Assembly (NCBI GenBank): GCA_020650975.1
Contig: JAIPMN010000487.1
Span: forward strand, 10,354 to 33,709
Direction of reading: 5' to 3'
Source: Apostichopus californicus
Lineage: Eukaryota; Echinodermata; Holothuroidea; Aspidochirotida; Stichopodidae
Length of the DNA stretch: 23,356 bases
Positions 21,201 to 23,356 of the stretch are shown here, piece after piece. A model generated the notes under the pieces. That model was not told the origin of the DNA, did no database searches, and saw nothing but the letters and a program-made list of their open reading frames with translations. Position 1 is the first letter of the stretch. Every line of letters begins with the position of its first letter. The position numbers were made by a program, and so were the translations under genes.

Positions 21201-22106
21201 ATGTGCACAATTATAGAGCAAGAATGTGTTTAACAGCTATATCATTACTCAGTGAAATAAGTTACAATTCACATCTAAACTTCTGGAAAGAAGTAGTAGG
21301 ACAGATAGTAGGACAGATAGCAAGTAGTAGGACAGAGCAAGTAGTAGAAGTAGTAGGAAAGATAGCAAGTAGTAGAAGTAGTAGGACAGATAGCAAACCC
21401 TGCATGGTCAATGTTTTTTTAAAATAAGCAAATTCATTGTGGTTTAAAAGTTAATTGCAAATTATGGGACGGATTTCATTTTCAAATTTCCATGACCCAT
21501 ATTTGCAGGGGCAGGAACCTCTATGGACCTGCTGTAGGTGGACCAAAACATTTTCAAACGAGGGGTGCGGCTGTGGGGTTGTTGAACGTGGGGAATAAAA
21601 TTTAAGCTTGGACTTGGAAGTTTAGGCGTGGAAATGTGGATTCTGAGGCATATTTAAATTATGTAAATTAGGTCAAGACGGTTGCAAAAGGTTGTACTTA
21701 TAGATACTTTTTAATTTGTAAAAAAAAAAAACTTCAATGAATGTTTTCCCCCAACTGACAATGGGCCATTCATCCATCCTCTGTTTGCACATACCTCTGG
21801 TTTGATTTATGTAGATCTGTGTTTCACCACCTGCTGGATACACATGGATATGAAACACTAAATATAAAGCAAGAACAGAACATGTTTCATATAGACATGA
21901 AGAAGGAAAGGGCACAGAGGAACTTAAAAAAAAAAATTGAGGAATTTGACGAAATTTCATGAAAAAAAATCAGTATATTTCCACATTTTTTCCTTTAATT
22001 TTATTTTTATTATTTTTCAGATTGCTGTTGAGATTTATGAAATGCTTGGAAACATGGACAAGAACTGCACAGAGATTGTACACATAGATGCCATCTGTGA
22101 CTTTCT
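170..22106 (+). CDS. MED23: MED23, Mediator complex subunit 23; 25 internal exons, partial at both ends
   Basis: Joined exons: 170-239, 957-1069, 2487-2582, 3256-3465, 4095-4238, 5532-5677, 6001-6074, 6785-6959, 7836-7981, 8743-8917, 9580-9743, 10719-10916, 11947-12013, 12464-12626, 12755-12826, 13526-13696, 14207-14323, 15295-15394, 15858-15987, 16676-16782, 17670-17829, 18165-18240, 18973-19202, 20222-20342, 22021-22106. They give 3,311 nt in one open frame with phase kept at every junction. The protein follows animal MED23 (about 1,370 residues) from roughly residue 208 to 1,300, through blocks such as LWQHLSSQLI, MHHIQPHYR, SLGSSEVQPQ, ESEELNRAL, EFSTSAGG, VCLRFLPVFDI, SKSLETLL, DWRFNEFPN, HAVWHHS and CDFL. 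MED23 is a nuclear, alpha-helical Mediator subunit usually placed with the tail; it links activators such as ELK1 and C/EBP-beta to RNA polymerase II. No enzymatic motif is expected or seen. The N-terminal ~200 and C-terminal ~65-70 residues lie outside the window. Identity is near certain; exon edges are inferred from splice consensus and homology, without transcript data. Confidence 0.97.
240..956 (+). other. Intron 1, no genes seen
   Basis: AT-rich, with a short (AT)n at about 638-648 and a purine-rich stretch at about 776-880. I see no coding signal or recognisable mobile element. Confidence 0.7.
957..1069 (+). CDS. MED23: MED23 exon 2 of window
   Basis: Acceptor CTCTGCAG, donor GTAAGT. 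Encodes GRPHLLPIIGHSN followed by NAWKLDP and LPFDK, matching GRCSLLPVVNNSG, NSWKLDP and LPYDK of animal MED23. It begins with the last two bases of a split glycine codon and ends at a codon boundary. Confidence 0.95.
1405..1417. repeat. poly-G run (13 G)
   Basis: Thirteen consecutive G inside intron 2. Together with the poly-C at the window start it is one of two long homopolymer G/C runs on this strand; the length may be unstable or mis-called. Confidence 0.85.
1756..2376 (-). mobile_element. Probable solo LTR (Ty3/gypsy-like), antisense to MED23
   Basis: Read on the minus strand, the 621-bp segment begins TGTTACGATC and ends CGTAACA, so its 7-bp termini are TGTTACG/CGTAACA, the TG...CA form typical of retrotransposon LTRs. 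A minus-strand TATA box, TATAAAAG, occupies 2254-2261, about 115 bp from the LTR start, with an ATTAAA-type signal downstream at 1844-1849. The flanks are CATAG and ATTAG, matching at three of five positions, so the target duplication is imperfect. No gag or pol lies beside it, hence 'solo'. Open frames inside it (1988-2239 minus, 2141-2347 plus) are too short to be genes. It could instead be another unclassified element with LTR-like ends. Confidence 0.6.
2487..2582 (+). CDS. MED23: MED23 exon 3 of window
   Basis: Acceptor TTTCTCAG, donor GTACTA. Encodes DQMKPQFELIRYALKQPYSR and then DTVCNIISLNKQ, matching LLRYVLEQPYSRDMVCNMLGLNKQ of animal MED23. It is 32 complete codons, phase 0 at both ends. 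The open frame runs on into the intron, but that extension has no MED23 similarity. Confidence 0.97.
2583..3255 (+). other. Intron 3, no genes seen
   Basis: AT-rich. The first 240 bases stay open by chance as a read-through of exon 3. I see no repeat or regulatory element that I can name. Confidence 0.7.
3256..3465 (+). CDS. MED23: MED23 exon 4 of window
   Basis: Acceptor TCTTGATAG, donor GTAAAA. Encodes LKQRSAVLEGQLAELVMVAM, ERSEQD, and LWQHLSSQLIIFALFQFVNF, matching KQRCPVLEDQLVDLVVYAMERSE and LLWQHLSSQLIFFVLFQFASF of animal MED23. It has 70 complete codons and is one of the best-conserved exons. Confidence 0.98.
3553..3702 (+). repeat. Dispersed repeat copy A (palindromic core)
   Basis: About 150 bp in intron 4 that recurs in reverse complement at 20636-20784 in intron 24. 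Shared blocks include ATCCTAGCAGGATC, CAGTAACAGAAGGGAC, ACAGAATACAGACAGG and TTAATGAGCA. The core GATCCTAGCAGGATC at 3579-3593 is palindromic with 6-bp arms. There is no coding capacity and the family is not identified. Confidence 0.8.
3703..4094 (+). other. Rest of intron 4, no genes seen
   Basis: Unremarkable AT-rich intron ending in TTTTTAAG before exon 5. No recognisable feature. Confidence 0.6.
4095..4238 (+). CDS. MED23: MED23 exon 5 of window
   Basis: Acceptor TCCTTTTTAAG, donor GTACGT. Encodes LKGRNLTKGRDYLMWLLLQF, ISGSMKKN, FLPILKLFELLY, matching LIKGRDHLMWVLLQFISGSIQKN and FLPVMKLFDLLY of animal MED23. It has 48 complete codons. Confidence 0.98.
4561..4880. repeat. Imperfect tandem duplication, two ~155-bp copies, 165-bp period
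   Basis: Copy 1 is 4561-4715 and copy 2 is 4726-4880. Both run from GTGGTATCCTCAA through ATCACATCATGACTAGGGTT to AAAGTCACAATC, with scattered substitutions. Intron 5; no coding capacity. Confidence 0.85.
4881..5413 (+). other. Intron 5 middle, no genes seen
   Basis: AT-rich non-coding sequence between the 165-bp duplication and the 15-bp array. No feature that I can name. Confidence 0.6.
5426..5490. repeat. 15-bp tandem repeat CAATTGAATTTCATT
   Basis: Four near-identical units start at 5426, 5441, 5456 and 5471, with a partial unit to 5490. Each contains the palindrome CAATTG, so the array can pair with itself. It ends about 40 bp before the exon 6 acceptor. Confidence 0.9.
5532..5677 (+). 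CDS. MED23: MED23 exon 6 of window
   Basis: Acceptor CCTTTTCCAG, donor GTAAGC. Encodes PLPVPDVSYPSCVHGMAMAC followed by VWPHLLGKA and IPKVLKLQYE, matching IPVPDINKPQSTHAFAMTCIW and IPHSLRLHHE of animal MED23. It ends two bases into the glutamate codon completed at 6001. Confidence 0.96.
5678..6000 (+). other. Intron 6, no genes seen
   Basis: A 323-bp AT-rich intron ending in TTTGTATTTCAG. Nothing else recognisable. Confidence 0.7.
6001..6074 (+). CDS. MED23: MED23 exon 7 of window
   Basis: Acceptor TGTATTTCAG, donor GTACGT. Encodes FLRKSSKTPNLPLTDYRIAL then MCNA, matching FLQQSLRNKSLQMNDYKIALLCNA of animal MED23. The final T is the first base of the tyrosine codon finished by exon 8. Confidence 0.96.
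6075..6784 (+). other. Intron 7, no genes seen
   Basis: AT-rich, ending in a (CT)n-rich polypyrimidine tract (about 6752-6780) before ACAG. Short open frames at 6046-6314 (minus) and 6551-6739 (plus) have no recognisable similarity. Confidence 0.65.
6785..6959 (+). CDS. MED23: MED23 exon 8 of window
   Basis: Acceptor CTCTGTACAG, donor GTCAGT. Encodes YSTTTDLFQAPLNILMESFY, VLLPGPSNNMAAG and MLDSLSTHTKL, corresponding to YSTNSECFTLPMGALVETIY, IPLPGTNCMASG and LLDSLTVHAKM of animal MED23. Both ends split codons and the joined frame is continuous. Confidence 0.96.
7187..7390. mobile_element. Candidate short TIR element bounded by TTAA
   Basis: Left end TTAAAGGAGATATTCCA starts at 7187. The inverse of the right end, which stops at 7390, reads TTAAGGGGACATTCCA, matching with one gap and a few substitutions. 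TTAA at both edges is the target duplication expected of piggyBac-type MITEs. There is no coding capacity. The ends are short, so chance pairing remains possible. Confidence 0.4.
7591..7795. repeat. Decayed 5-bp repeat (TGTTA/TGCTA/TGTTT), two ~101-bp halves
   Basis: T-rich pentamers with no C-to-G balance. TGTTTGTTATTGTTTTG occurs at 7591 and again, 101 bp later, at 7692, and the intervening pattern is also repeated, so the block was itself duplicated. It keeps all three forward frames open by chance, giving cysteine/tyrosine/methionine-rich spurious peptides. Confidence 0.9.
7836..7981 (+). CDS. MED23: MED23 exon 9 of window
   Basis: Acceptor GTTCTCCCAG, donor GTGAGT. Encodes FIHHIATKIGQVANRNTTLA then LSPAMMETYSRLLVYVELES and LGIKTLI, matching LIHSIATRVIKLAHAKSSVA, LAPALVETYSRLLVYMEIES and LGIKGFI of animal MED23. 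It starts and ends within serine codons. Confidence 0.98.
8301..8706. repeat. 25-bp minisatellite, about 16 units
   Basis: Unit TTCAATATGTTATGCTGTGTGTAGG. Unit starts are at 8301, 8326, 8351, 8376, then 8396 (one 20-bp unit) and every 25 bp to 8696. Variation is mainly T/C at TATGTTATG/TATGTCATG and CTGTGTG/CTATGTG. The array stops about 36 bp before the exon 10 splice junction. There are no spacers, so it is not a CRISPR array. Confidence 0.95.
8743..8917 (+). CDS. MED23: MED23 exon 10 of window
   Basis: Acceptor AAATTTACAAG, donor GTAGGT. Encodes NQAWGTLHSILELINYRMHH followed by IQPHYRIQLLCSLHSL and NQLYH, matching SHAWGILHTLLEMFSYRMHHIQPHYRVQLL and NQLHL of animal MED23. The acceptor is chosen because GT at 8743 completes the serine codon left by exon 9. 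Confidence 0.97.
8918..9579 (+). other. Intron 10, no genes; three spaced ATTTGCAT octamers
   Basis: Mostly unremarkable, with poly-T at 9009-9018 and poly-A at 9166-9177. Near its end, ACGCATGCAC occurs twice (from about 9470), then ATTTGCAT occurs at 9515, 9526 and 9537, spaced exactly 11 bp. The reverse complement ATGCAAAT is the POU octamer consensus, but the spacing may simply reflect an 11-bp tandem repeat. Confidence 0.6.
9580..9743 (+). CDS. MED23: MED23 exon 11 of window
   Basis: Acceptor CACTACTACAG, donor GTAAAC. Encodes IESTALKIITSLGSSEVQPQ, LSRFLNDPKQLLSTESEELN, RALVLTLARAIHVT, nearly identical to VESTALRLITALGSSEVQPQ, FTRFLSDPKTVLSAESEELN and RALILTLARATHVT of animal MED23. Both ends split codons. 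Confidence 0.99.
9744..10313 (+). other. Intron 11, upstream part, no genes seen
   Basis: AT-rich. A minus-strand open frame at 10077-10325 has no recognisable similarity and no splice context; treated as chance. Confidence 0.6.
10314..10689. mobile_element. MITE-like element with ~23-bp terminal inverted repeats
   Basis: Left end 10314-10336 is CATTAAAGGCATTGAAGACTCGC. The right end 10667-10689 read inverted shows the same framework, CATTAAAGG...GAAGACTCGC, with a few mismatches. TTAA sits at 10316-10319 and 10684-10687, so the target duplication may be TTAA with the TIR starting at AGG. There is no transposase. It is GC-richer than the surrounding intron (GCCCCAAACCGCGTGCGGCC near the left end), unlike native intron sequence. 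Confidence 0.65.
10719..10916 (+). CDS. MED23: MED23 exon 12 of window
   Basis: Acceptor ACTTTGACAG, donor GTAAGG. Encodes GSETLSWTWCRGILEKLQTN, TPHNWATHTLRCFPSSLQQF, FEQNATQ, matching GSDSIQGTWCKDILQTIMSF, TPHNWASHTLSCFPGPLQAF of animal MED23. A minus-strand frame at 10635-10901 is its antisense shadow. Confidence 0.98.
11052..11332. repeat. Decayed duplication in intron 12
   Basis: TTGTTCATGGAAGTCATTTTC at 11052 is echoed by TTGTTCATGGAAAGCACTTTC near 11217. Downstream blocks (AGGATATAC.CTTAC, AGCCT.ACT...ATTAACC/CATTACC) recur two or three times with many changes. An old tandem duplication is likely; boundaries are vague. Confidence 0.5.
11712..11895 (+). mobile_element. tRNA-derived SINE-like element
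   Basis: A pol III A-box-like TGTCGTGGTACA at 11725-11736 is followed about 40 bp later by the B-box-like GGTTTGTGTCC at 11777-11787 (consensus GGTTCGANTCC). The pair is followed by a non-tRNA body containing CACCCAGGTGTATAAAATGG and GAGAGGTAACTTCAGGAGCC. Arrangement and tail resemble tRNA-SINEs of marine animals, but the body assignment is from memory of the general pattern. It cannot be a functional tRNA because no cloverleaf forms. Confidence 0.55.
11947..12013 (+). CDS. MED23: MED23 exon 13 of window (67 nt)
   Basis: Acceptor CTCTCGTTAG, donor GTAAGT. Encodes GLTTDQDKVAYFTGKGVSPH then FLC, corresponding to the MED23 stretch ending SPPLFLCLLW. The first half is lineage-variable in MED23. 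The exon is supported by both splice sites, exact phase on each side and the final SP.FLC. Confidence 0.9.
12014..12463 (+). other. Intron 13; contains a short 11-bp repeat
   Basis: Units of AACCAGTCAAT repeat about 3.5 times at 12325-12363. Nothing else stands out in this 450-bp intron. Confidence 0.75.
12464..12626 (+). CDS. MED23: MED23 exon 14 of window
   Basis: Acceptor GTCTTGCAG, donor GTTCAG (weak). Encodes IVWKILLERDHIPGIIVKIL, RCFADYLVQEFSTSAGG and INK, matching LLWKMLLETDHINQIGYRVL, RTFADFLVYEFSTSAGG and LNK of animal MED23. It ends at a codon boundary, as the next exon requires. A stronger GTAAAT donor 5 nt downstream (12632) would break the frame. Confidence 0.97.
12755..12826 (+). 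CDS. MED23: MED23 exon 15 of window
   Basis: Acceptor CCTTCATAG, donor GTAAGT. Encodes CVEKLNDMVWKLNIVTLDKL then VLCL, matching CIEILNDMVWKYNIVTLDRLILCL of animal MED23. It has 24 complete codons, phase 0 both sides, after a short 128-bp intron. Confidence 0.98.
12827..13525 (+). other. Intron 15, no genes seen
   Basis: AT-rich 699-bp intron with several T/A homopolymers, ending CGATTCTAG. No recognisable feature. Confidence 0.7.
13526..13696 (+). CDS. MED23: MED23 exon 16 of window
   Basis: Acceptor GTCGATTCTAG, donor GTTAGT. Encodes ALRSHEGNEAQVCFFIIQLL, ILKPNEFRSRVIDFVKDNSP, EHWKQSDWHTQHMAYHK, nearly identical to AMRSHEGNEAQVCYFIIQLL, LLKPNDFRNRVSDFVKENSP and EHWLQNDWHTKHMNYHK of animal MED23. 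It has 57 complete codons. A diverged copy of its last ~45 bp lies just downstream in the intron. Confidence 0.99.
13711..13757 (+). repeat. Intronic near-copy of the 3' end of MED23 exon 16
   Basis: It matches 13653-13700 over about 47 bp. In its own frame it reads KQSNWHTHHMAYHK against the exon's KQSDWHTQHMAYHK. Six substitutions separate the 14 aligned codons, five at third positions. A one-base change removes the exon's AAG/GT donor form (CATAAGTTTAT). Exon 16 read-through hits a stop before reaching it, so it is not part of the predicted protein. Confidence 0.85.
13764..14147. repeat. 64-bp tandem repeat, six units in alternating A/B types
   Basis: Units start with GAACTCAGACTGTAGCTAG at 13764, 13828, 13892, 13956, 14020 and 14084, exactly 64 bp apart. 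Units 1, 3 and 5 carry GGTGTGTGTGGG...ATACATCC. Units 2 and 4 carry GGTATGTGTGGG...ATATATAG, and unit 6 is a hybrid. This makes a 128-bp higher-order period. Confidence 0.95.
14207..14323 (+). CDS. MED23: MED23 exon 17 of window
   Basis: Acceptor TTTCTCCACAG, donor GTGAGT. Encodes NYPENFFFEGLCEKAG, then YYPVYFSNVCLRFLP, matching KYPEKLYFEGLAEQ and YLPIYFGNVCLRFLP of animal MED23. It has 39 complete codons. Confidence 0.98.
14324..15294 (+). other. Intron 17, no genes seen
   Basis: A 971-bp AT-rich intron ending in a T-rich tract and TTTCAG. No recognisable repeat or gene. Confidence 0.65.
15295..15394 (+). CDS. MED23: MED23 exon 18 of window
   Basis: Acceptor TTACACTTTCAG, donor GTGAGT. Encodes VFDILIHRFLELPPVSKSLE then TLLEHLGSLFKFH, nearly identical to VFDIVIHRFLELLPVSKSLE and TLLDHLGGLYKFH of animal MED23. 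It ends with one base of an aspartate codon. Confidence 0.99.
15395..15857 (+). other. Intron 18, no genes seen
   Basis: A 463-bp AT-rich intron ending TACTTAATTGCAG. Open frames at 15772-16002 are exon 19 extended back through its acceptor. Confidence 0.7.
15858..15987 (+). CDS. MED23: MED23 exon 19 of window
   Basis: Acceptor CTTAATTGCAG, donor GTAAGA. Encodes DRPVTYLYNTLHFFEKKLRD, RPHLKKKLVGTIIGAQK and GW, matching DRPVTYLYNTLHYYEMHLRD and RAFLKRKLVHAIIGSLK of animal MED23. The tryptophan codon is split with exon 20. Confidence 0.99.
16174..16303. repeat. 65-bp tandem duplication in intron 19
   Basis: AAAGTAAGGACA...TTTAAGAACAA..GCCAGTGAATTTCGCAA occurs at 16174 and again 65 bp later at 16239, with few differences. 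The rest of intron 19 (15988-16675) shows nothing recognisable. Confidence 0.9.
16676..16782 (+). CDS. MED23: MED23 exon 20 of window, ends at a U12-type donor
   Basis: Acceptor TATTCGTTAG. Encodes CLSVPYLEYLNRHGEDANWE then AYYVGVIGRLVD plus one base, corresponding to CLSDTYLKCAMNAREENPW and TYYCRLIGRLVDT of animal MED23. No GT donor fits. The exon ends at 16782 before ATATCCTTTC, and reading on would stop at 16803-16805. The centre is among the less conserved parts of the protein. Confidence 0.95.
16783..17669 (+). other. Intron 20: AT-AC, U12-type (minor spliceosome) intron
   Basis: It starts with ATATCCTTTC (16783-16792), matching the U12 AT-AC donor consensus. It ends with the branch-like TCCTTGAC (17651-17658) and an AC acceptor at 17668-17669, 12 nt after the branch A at 17657. 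Splicing at these sites joins VD-T-MGEK, matching VDTMAGK of animal MED23, with phase preserved. No GT-AG alternative gives this join. Inside the 887 bp I see only a poly-T at about 17198-17208 and a short (TTTC)n near 17526. Confidence 0.93.
17670..17829 (+). CDS. MED23: MED23 exon 21 of window, begins at an AC acceptor
   Basis: Follows GATGCTTTAC; donor GTAAGA. Encodes MGEKPAFPNFDWRFNEFPNA, NSHALYVTCMELMALPSQPK, VVGNALLNILLT, matching FPNCDWRFNEFPN, AAHALHVTCVELMAL and EVGNALLNVVLK of animal MED23. Confidence 0.98.
17830..18164 (+). other. Intron 21, no genes seen
   Basis: A 335-bp AT-rich intron ending CATCTTTTCCACAG. No recognisable feature. Confidence 0.7.
18165..18240 (+). CDS. MED23: MED23 exon 22 of window
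   Basis: Acceptor CTTTTCCACAG, donor GTGAGT. Encodes GSEDVPRKNVMGWINAIALV then LTSLP, matching LVPRENITAWMNAIGLIITALP of animal MED23. It begins with the last base of a serine codon and ends at a codon boundary. Confidence 0.97.
18241..18972 (+). other. Intron 22, no genes seen
   Basis: Non-coding, with a C-rich patch at about 18690-18755 and a poly-A run at 18851-18864. No recognisable element. Confidence 0.65.
18973..19202 (+). CDS. MED23: MED23 exon 23 of window (largest exon)
   Basis: Acceptor GATTTGACAG, donor GTTTCT (weak). Encodes ECYWEVIQEHILQTLRRNPQ, ...SSYDFVASYTCQAETM, HAVWHHSNIGQLTLIP plus part of an arginine codon, matching EPYWIVLHDRIV and HAVWHHSSIGQLSLIPK of animal MED23. 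The frame runs about 55 nt past the donor with no MED23 similarity. Confidence 0.97.
19269..19432. mobile_element. MITE-like element with 12-bp TIRs and TGAT flanks
   Basis: Left end TCAGGCATGAGC (19269-19280); right end inverted TCAGGGATGAGC (19421-19432), differing at one base. TGAT lies directly outside both ends (19265-19268 and 19433-19436) as a possible 4-bp target duplication. Inside is a perfect 18-bp palindrome TTCCGCGAATTCGCGGAA (19284-19301) and two copies of TCCGTGATTTCTTTT.TACC, about 93 bp apart. There is no coding capacity. Confidence 0.6.
19969..20110. repeat. (TAA)n followed by a TTATATAGCGC...GAAGCGCTTTACA interspersed repeat
   Basis: About seven TAA units to 19991 lead into TTATATAGCGC at 20001-20011 and GAAGCGCTTTACA at 20032-20044. 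The combination is a widespread interspersed motif in marine invertebrate genomes as I recall it; the family name is not known to me, and the right boundary is uncertain. Confidence 0.6.
20222..20342 (+). CDS. MED23: MED23 exon 24 of window
   Basis: Acceptor TTTTTTCTAAG, donor GTATGA. Encodes FLKEQVKPMVKTEGQFLFAC, CLIGPLLQRFHEERTRCLME, matching FLTEVLLPIVKTEFQLL, HLVGPFLQRFQQERTRCMIE of animal MED23. The first base completes the arginine codon from exon 23. Confidence 0.98.
20636..20784 (-). repeat. Dispersed repeat copy B (inverse of 3553-3702)
   Basis: In reverse complement it shares ATCCTAGCAGGATC, CAGTAACAGAAGGGAC, ACAGAATACAGACAGG and TTAATGAGCA with the intron 4 copy, in the same order and spacing. 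A pyrimidine-rich stretch (20516-20640) precedes it on the + strand and may be part of the same element. Confidence 0.8.
20785..21290 (+). other. Intron 24 middle, no genes seen
   Basis: AT-rich. A minus-strand frame at 20671-20970 overlaps repeat copy B and has no recognisable similarity. Confidence 0.6.
21291..21397. repeat. Purine-rich minisatellite (AAGTAGTAGGACAGATAGC variants)
   Basis: Five or six irregular units built from AAGTAGTAGGA and CAGATAGC. It keeps a forward frame open by chance. Confidence 0.85.
21398..22020 (+). other. End of intron 24, no genes seen
   Basis: Contains poly-A runs near 21720 and 21927 and ends with a strong T-rich tract and TTTTTCAG. No gene or named element. 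Confidence 0.65.
22021..22106 (+). CDS. MED23: MED23 exon 25 of window, ends at a U12-type GT donor
   Basis: Acceptor TTATTTTTCAG. Encodes IAVEIYEMLGNMDKNCTEIV then HIDAICDF plus CT of a leucine codon, matching IGVAFYDMLLNVDQ and YMDPICDFLY of animal MED23. It is followed by GTATCCTTTT. If unspliced, the frame continues YPFNIIINLLEKK to a stop at 22147-22149, without the remaining MED23 C-terminus. Confidence 0.96.
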
Positions 22107-22455
22107 GTATCCTTTTAACATAATTATAAATTTACTGGAGAAAAAATGAAAATAGCCACTTGCACTTGCTCTCTTGTCAGACGATTTTGACAAATTTTAC
22201 CAAAAAGTTAATAAGTTCTAGTCAAAGTAAAGTTTTAATTTGCTGTAAACTAAGATTTGAGAAAGTAATCTCTTAAAGAGTTCTTCACGAGGAGAATATT
22301 AATTAGCGATTAATTAATTCCCTTTGATTGCTCAGACATTCCGTCTTTTAAGTGTTAATTATATGCAAGAGGATAATAGGAAAATTAAAAAAAAAAGCCA
22401 AATTGTTTTCCTCATTACTTTGAGTAAAATGTTTCTTGTGAAGTGTGTTCTTTTT

Positions 22456-23075
22456 AGCTCATACCAGCATGCTGGTGTGAGCTATTGTTACAGTGCGGCG
22501 TCTATCACTCTATCCGTCAACAATTGGTAAAACCGCTCCCACTCGCACAGTGTTTAATGGAATTTCATGAAACTTGGACACAAGGACCATTGGGTATAGG
22601 GCCATCAGAGATGGTCTGAAATTTGGGGTCAAAGGTCACTTGTGGGCCGTAATGGGCCATTTTGTGGAAATACGCAAAATGCTTCTTCTCCTACAGATTC
22701 CAAGGTACAATGTTGAGGGTTTGTCACGATAGTACTATGGTAGTTTTATCTTCAGGGTGTTCATGAATTTGAGATCAAAGATCAACTAGGGGTCTTTTGT
22801 GGCCCGGGCCGCGGCCCTATATTTTCAAATTGCTTCCGTTCGTACAGTGTATGGCCAGTTATAATGAAACTTGGTCACAACGTTCCTCGGGATAAGGGTT
22901 ACGAGGGGTGTTCGGAAAATTGAGGTCAAATGTCATTTAGGGGGTCATCGGGGGTCATTCTTTGTAATATTTTCAAATATCTCAATCTCTTCAAGATTTT
23001 GATTGATCACATTCAAAGTTGAACTGATGATTGTTGGATTGTGTATGAATAAGGTGGTGCCTAATAATTTTTGGT
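22456..23075. repeat. Palindrome-headed modular interspersed repeat
   Basis: It opens with a 28-bp near-perfect palindrome at 22456-22483 (AGCTCATACCAGCATG then CTGGTGTGAGCT). Degenerate modules of roughly 130-170 bp follow. Each pairs a CGCTCCCACTCGCACAGTGT- or CTTCCGTTCGTACAGTGT-type block with ATGAAACTTGG.CACAA and GGTCAAAGGTCACTTGTGGG- or GGTCAAATGTCATTTAGGGG-type blocks; a middle module is weaker. No open frame of note. The right edge is uncertain and the family is not identified. Confidence 0.6.
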
Positions 23076-23081
23076 CAAAAG

Positions 23082-23356
23082 TTAATTGATTACAATTAAT
23101 CCCCATTGTTTAAAAAAATCTGAGCCTTCACCTTTTTGCCAAAGCTCCTTTAATTTGTCTCCCAGTCTCTGCAGTGTTTGTTTACATTTGTGGTTAAGCT
23201 CTGCAGAGGCTGTTAGTGGAATTAAAGCAGGATTGGGAGTTGTTATGAACTGTTGAACTGTAAGCATGAGAGCCCTATAGCCAATCAGCACTTGCCGATT
23301 CTTAGAAGTCTTTGAGCCTGAGGTACAGTATGTAGGCAGCCAGCCAAAATTTTGGG
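23082..23356. other. Window end, no supported gene
   Basis: A 69-codon minus-strand open frame (23082-23291) encodes a helical-looking charged stretch (KCKQTLQRLGDKLKELWQKG), but I recognise no family and see no paired exon. It may be a fragment of a mobile element or chance. Confidence 0.3.

Larger units (their letters stand above)
22107..23356 (+). other. Intron 25 (start): U12-type GT donor; acceptor not in window
   Basis: GTATCCTTTT at 22107-22116 matches the U12 GT-AG donor consensus. I found no downstream exon encoding the YHMKYMF-like continuation before 23356. The CAG at 22333-22335 would give LHSVF and then a stop. The last exon or exons are therefore presumably beyond the window. 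Confidence 0.8.

Noticed and set aside
22333..22352. Possible acceptor CTCAG at 22331-22335 for the last MED23 exon
   Set aside because: Joining it to exon 25 gives LHSVF and then a stop, with no match to the MED23 C-terminus and no U12 branch consensus.
23082..23291. 69-codon minus-strand frame with a charged helical stretch
   Set aside because: No family recognised, no flanking exon or promoter seen; kept only as a note at the window end.
1..23356. A novel defence or biosynthetic gene system
   Set aside because: Every supported exon belongs to a single MED23 gene; the remainder is intron and repeat sequence.

Overview
The window is eukaryotic genomic DNA carrying most of one intron-rich protein-coding gene on the + strand. 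That gene is the orthologue of MED23 (Mediator complex subunit 23, also known as SUR2/CRSP130). I reconstructed 25 consecutive internal exons between 170 and 22106. They join in one open frame of 3,311 nt (about 1,103 codons), every junction keeps phase, and the product can be followed against the animal MED23 protein almost end to end. The gene is cut at both ends. Roughly the first 200 residues lie upstream of base 170 and roughly the last 65-70 lie beyond 23356. No second gene, structural RNA gene, operon or prokaryotic system is supported.

Organism: the long AT-rich introns, short exons, and many microsatellites and short interspersed elements fit an animal. The protein resembles vertebrate MED23 closely but not at vertebrate level. 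The repeat style (tRNA-like SINE, MITE-like elements, and the TTATATAGCGC...GAAGCGCTTTACA and palindrome-headed repeats often seen in marine invertebrates) suggests a marine invertebrate, possibly a deuterostome such as an echinoderm. This placement is inference.

Layout: 1-169 holds a poly-C/CA microsatellite and the end of an intron. Exons 1-5 span 170-4238; intron 2 contains a probable antisense solo LTR (1756-2376) and intron 4 one copy of a dispersed repeat. Exons 6-12 span 5532-10916; their introns hold a TTAA-flanked candidate MITE, a decayed 5-bp repeat, a 25-bp minisatellite and a second TIR element that ends 29 bp before exon 12. Exons 13-19 span 11947-15987; intron 12 has a tRNA-like SINE, and intron 16 has a near-copy of the end of exon 16 followed by six 64-bp repeats in alternating types. 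Exons 20-25 span 16676-22106. Intron 20 is an AT-AC, U12-type intron, and intron 25 begins with a perfect U12-type GTATCCTTTT donor. The last 1.2 kb lies in intron 25 and is mostly a palindrome-headed modular repeat.

The most notable items are the two minor-spliceosome introns, the exon-16 tail copy whose differences fall almost only at third codon positions, and several short mobile elements lying close to splice sites. I found no evidence of a wholly new biological system.
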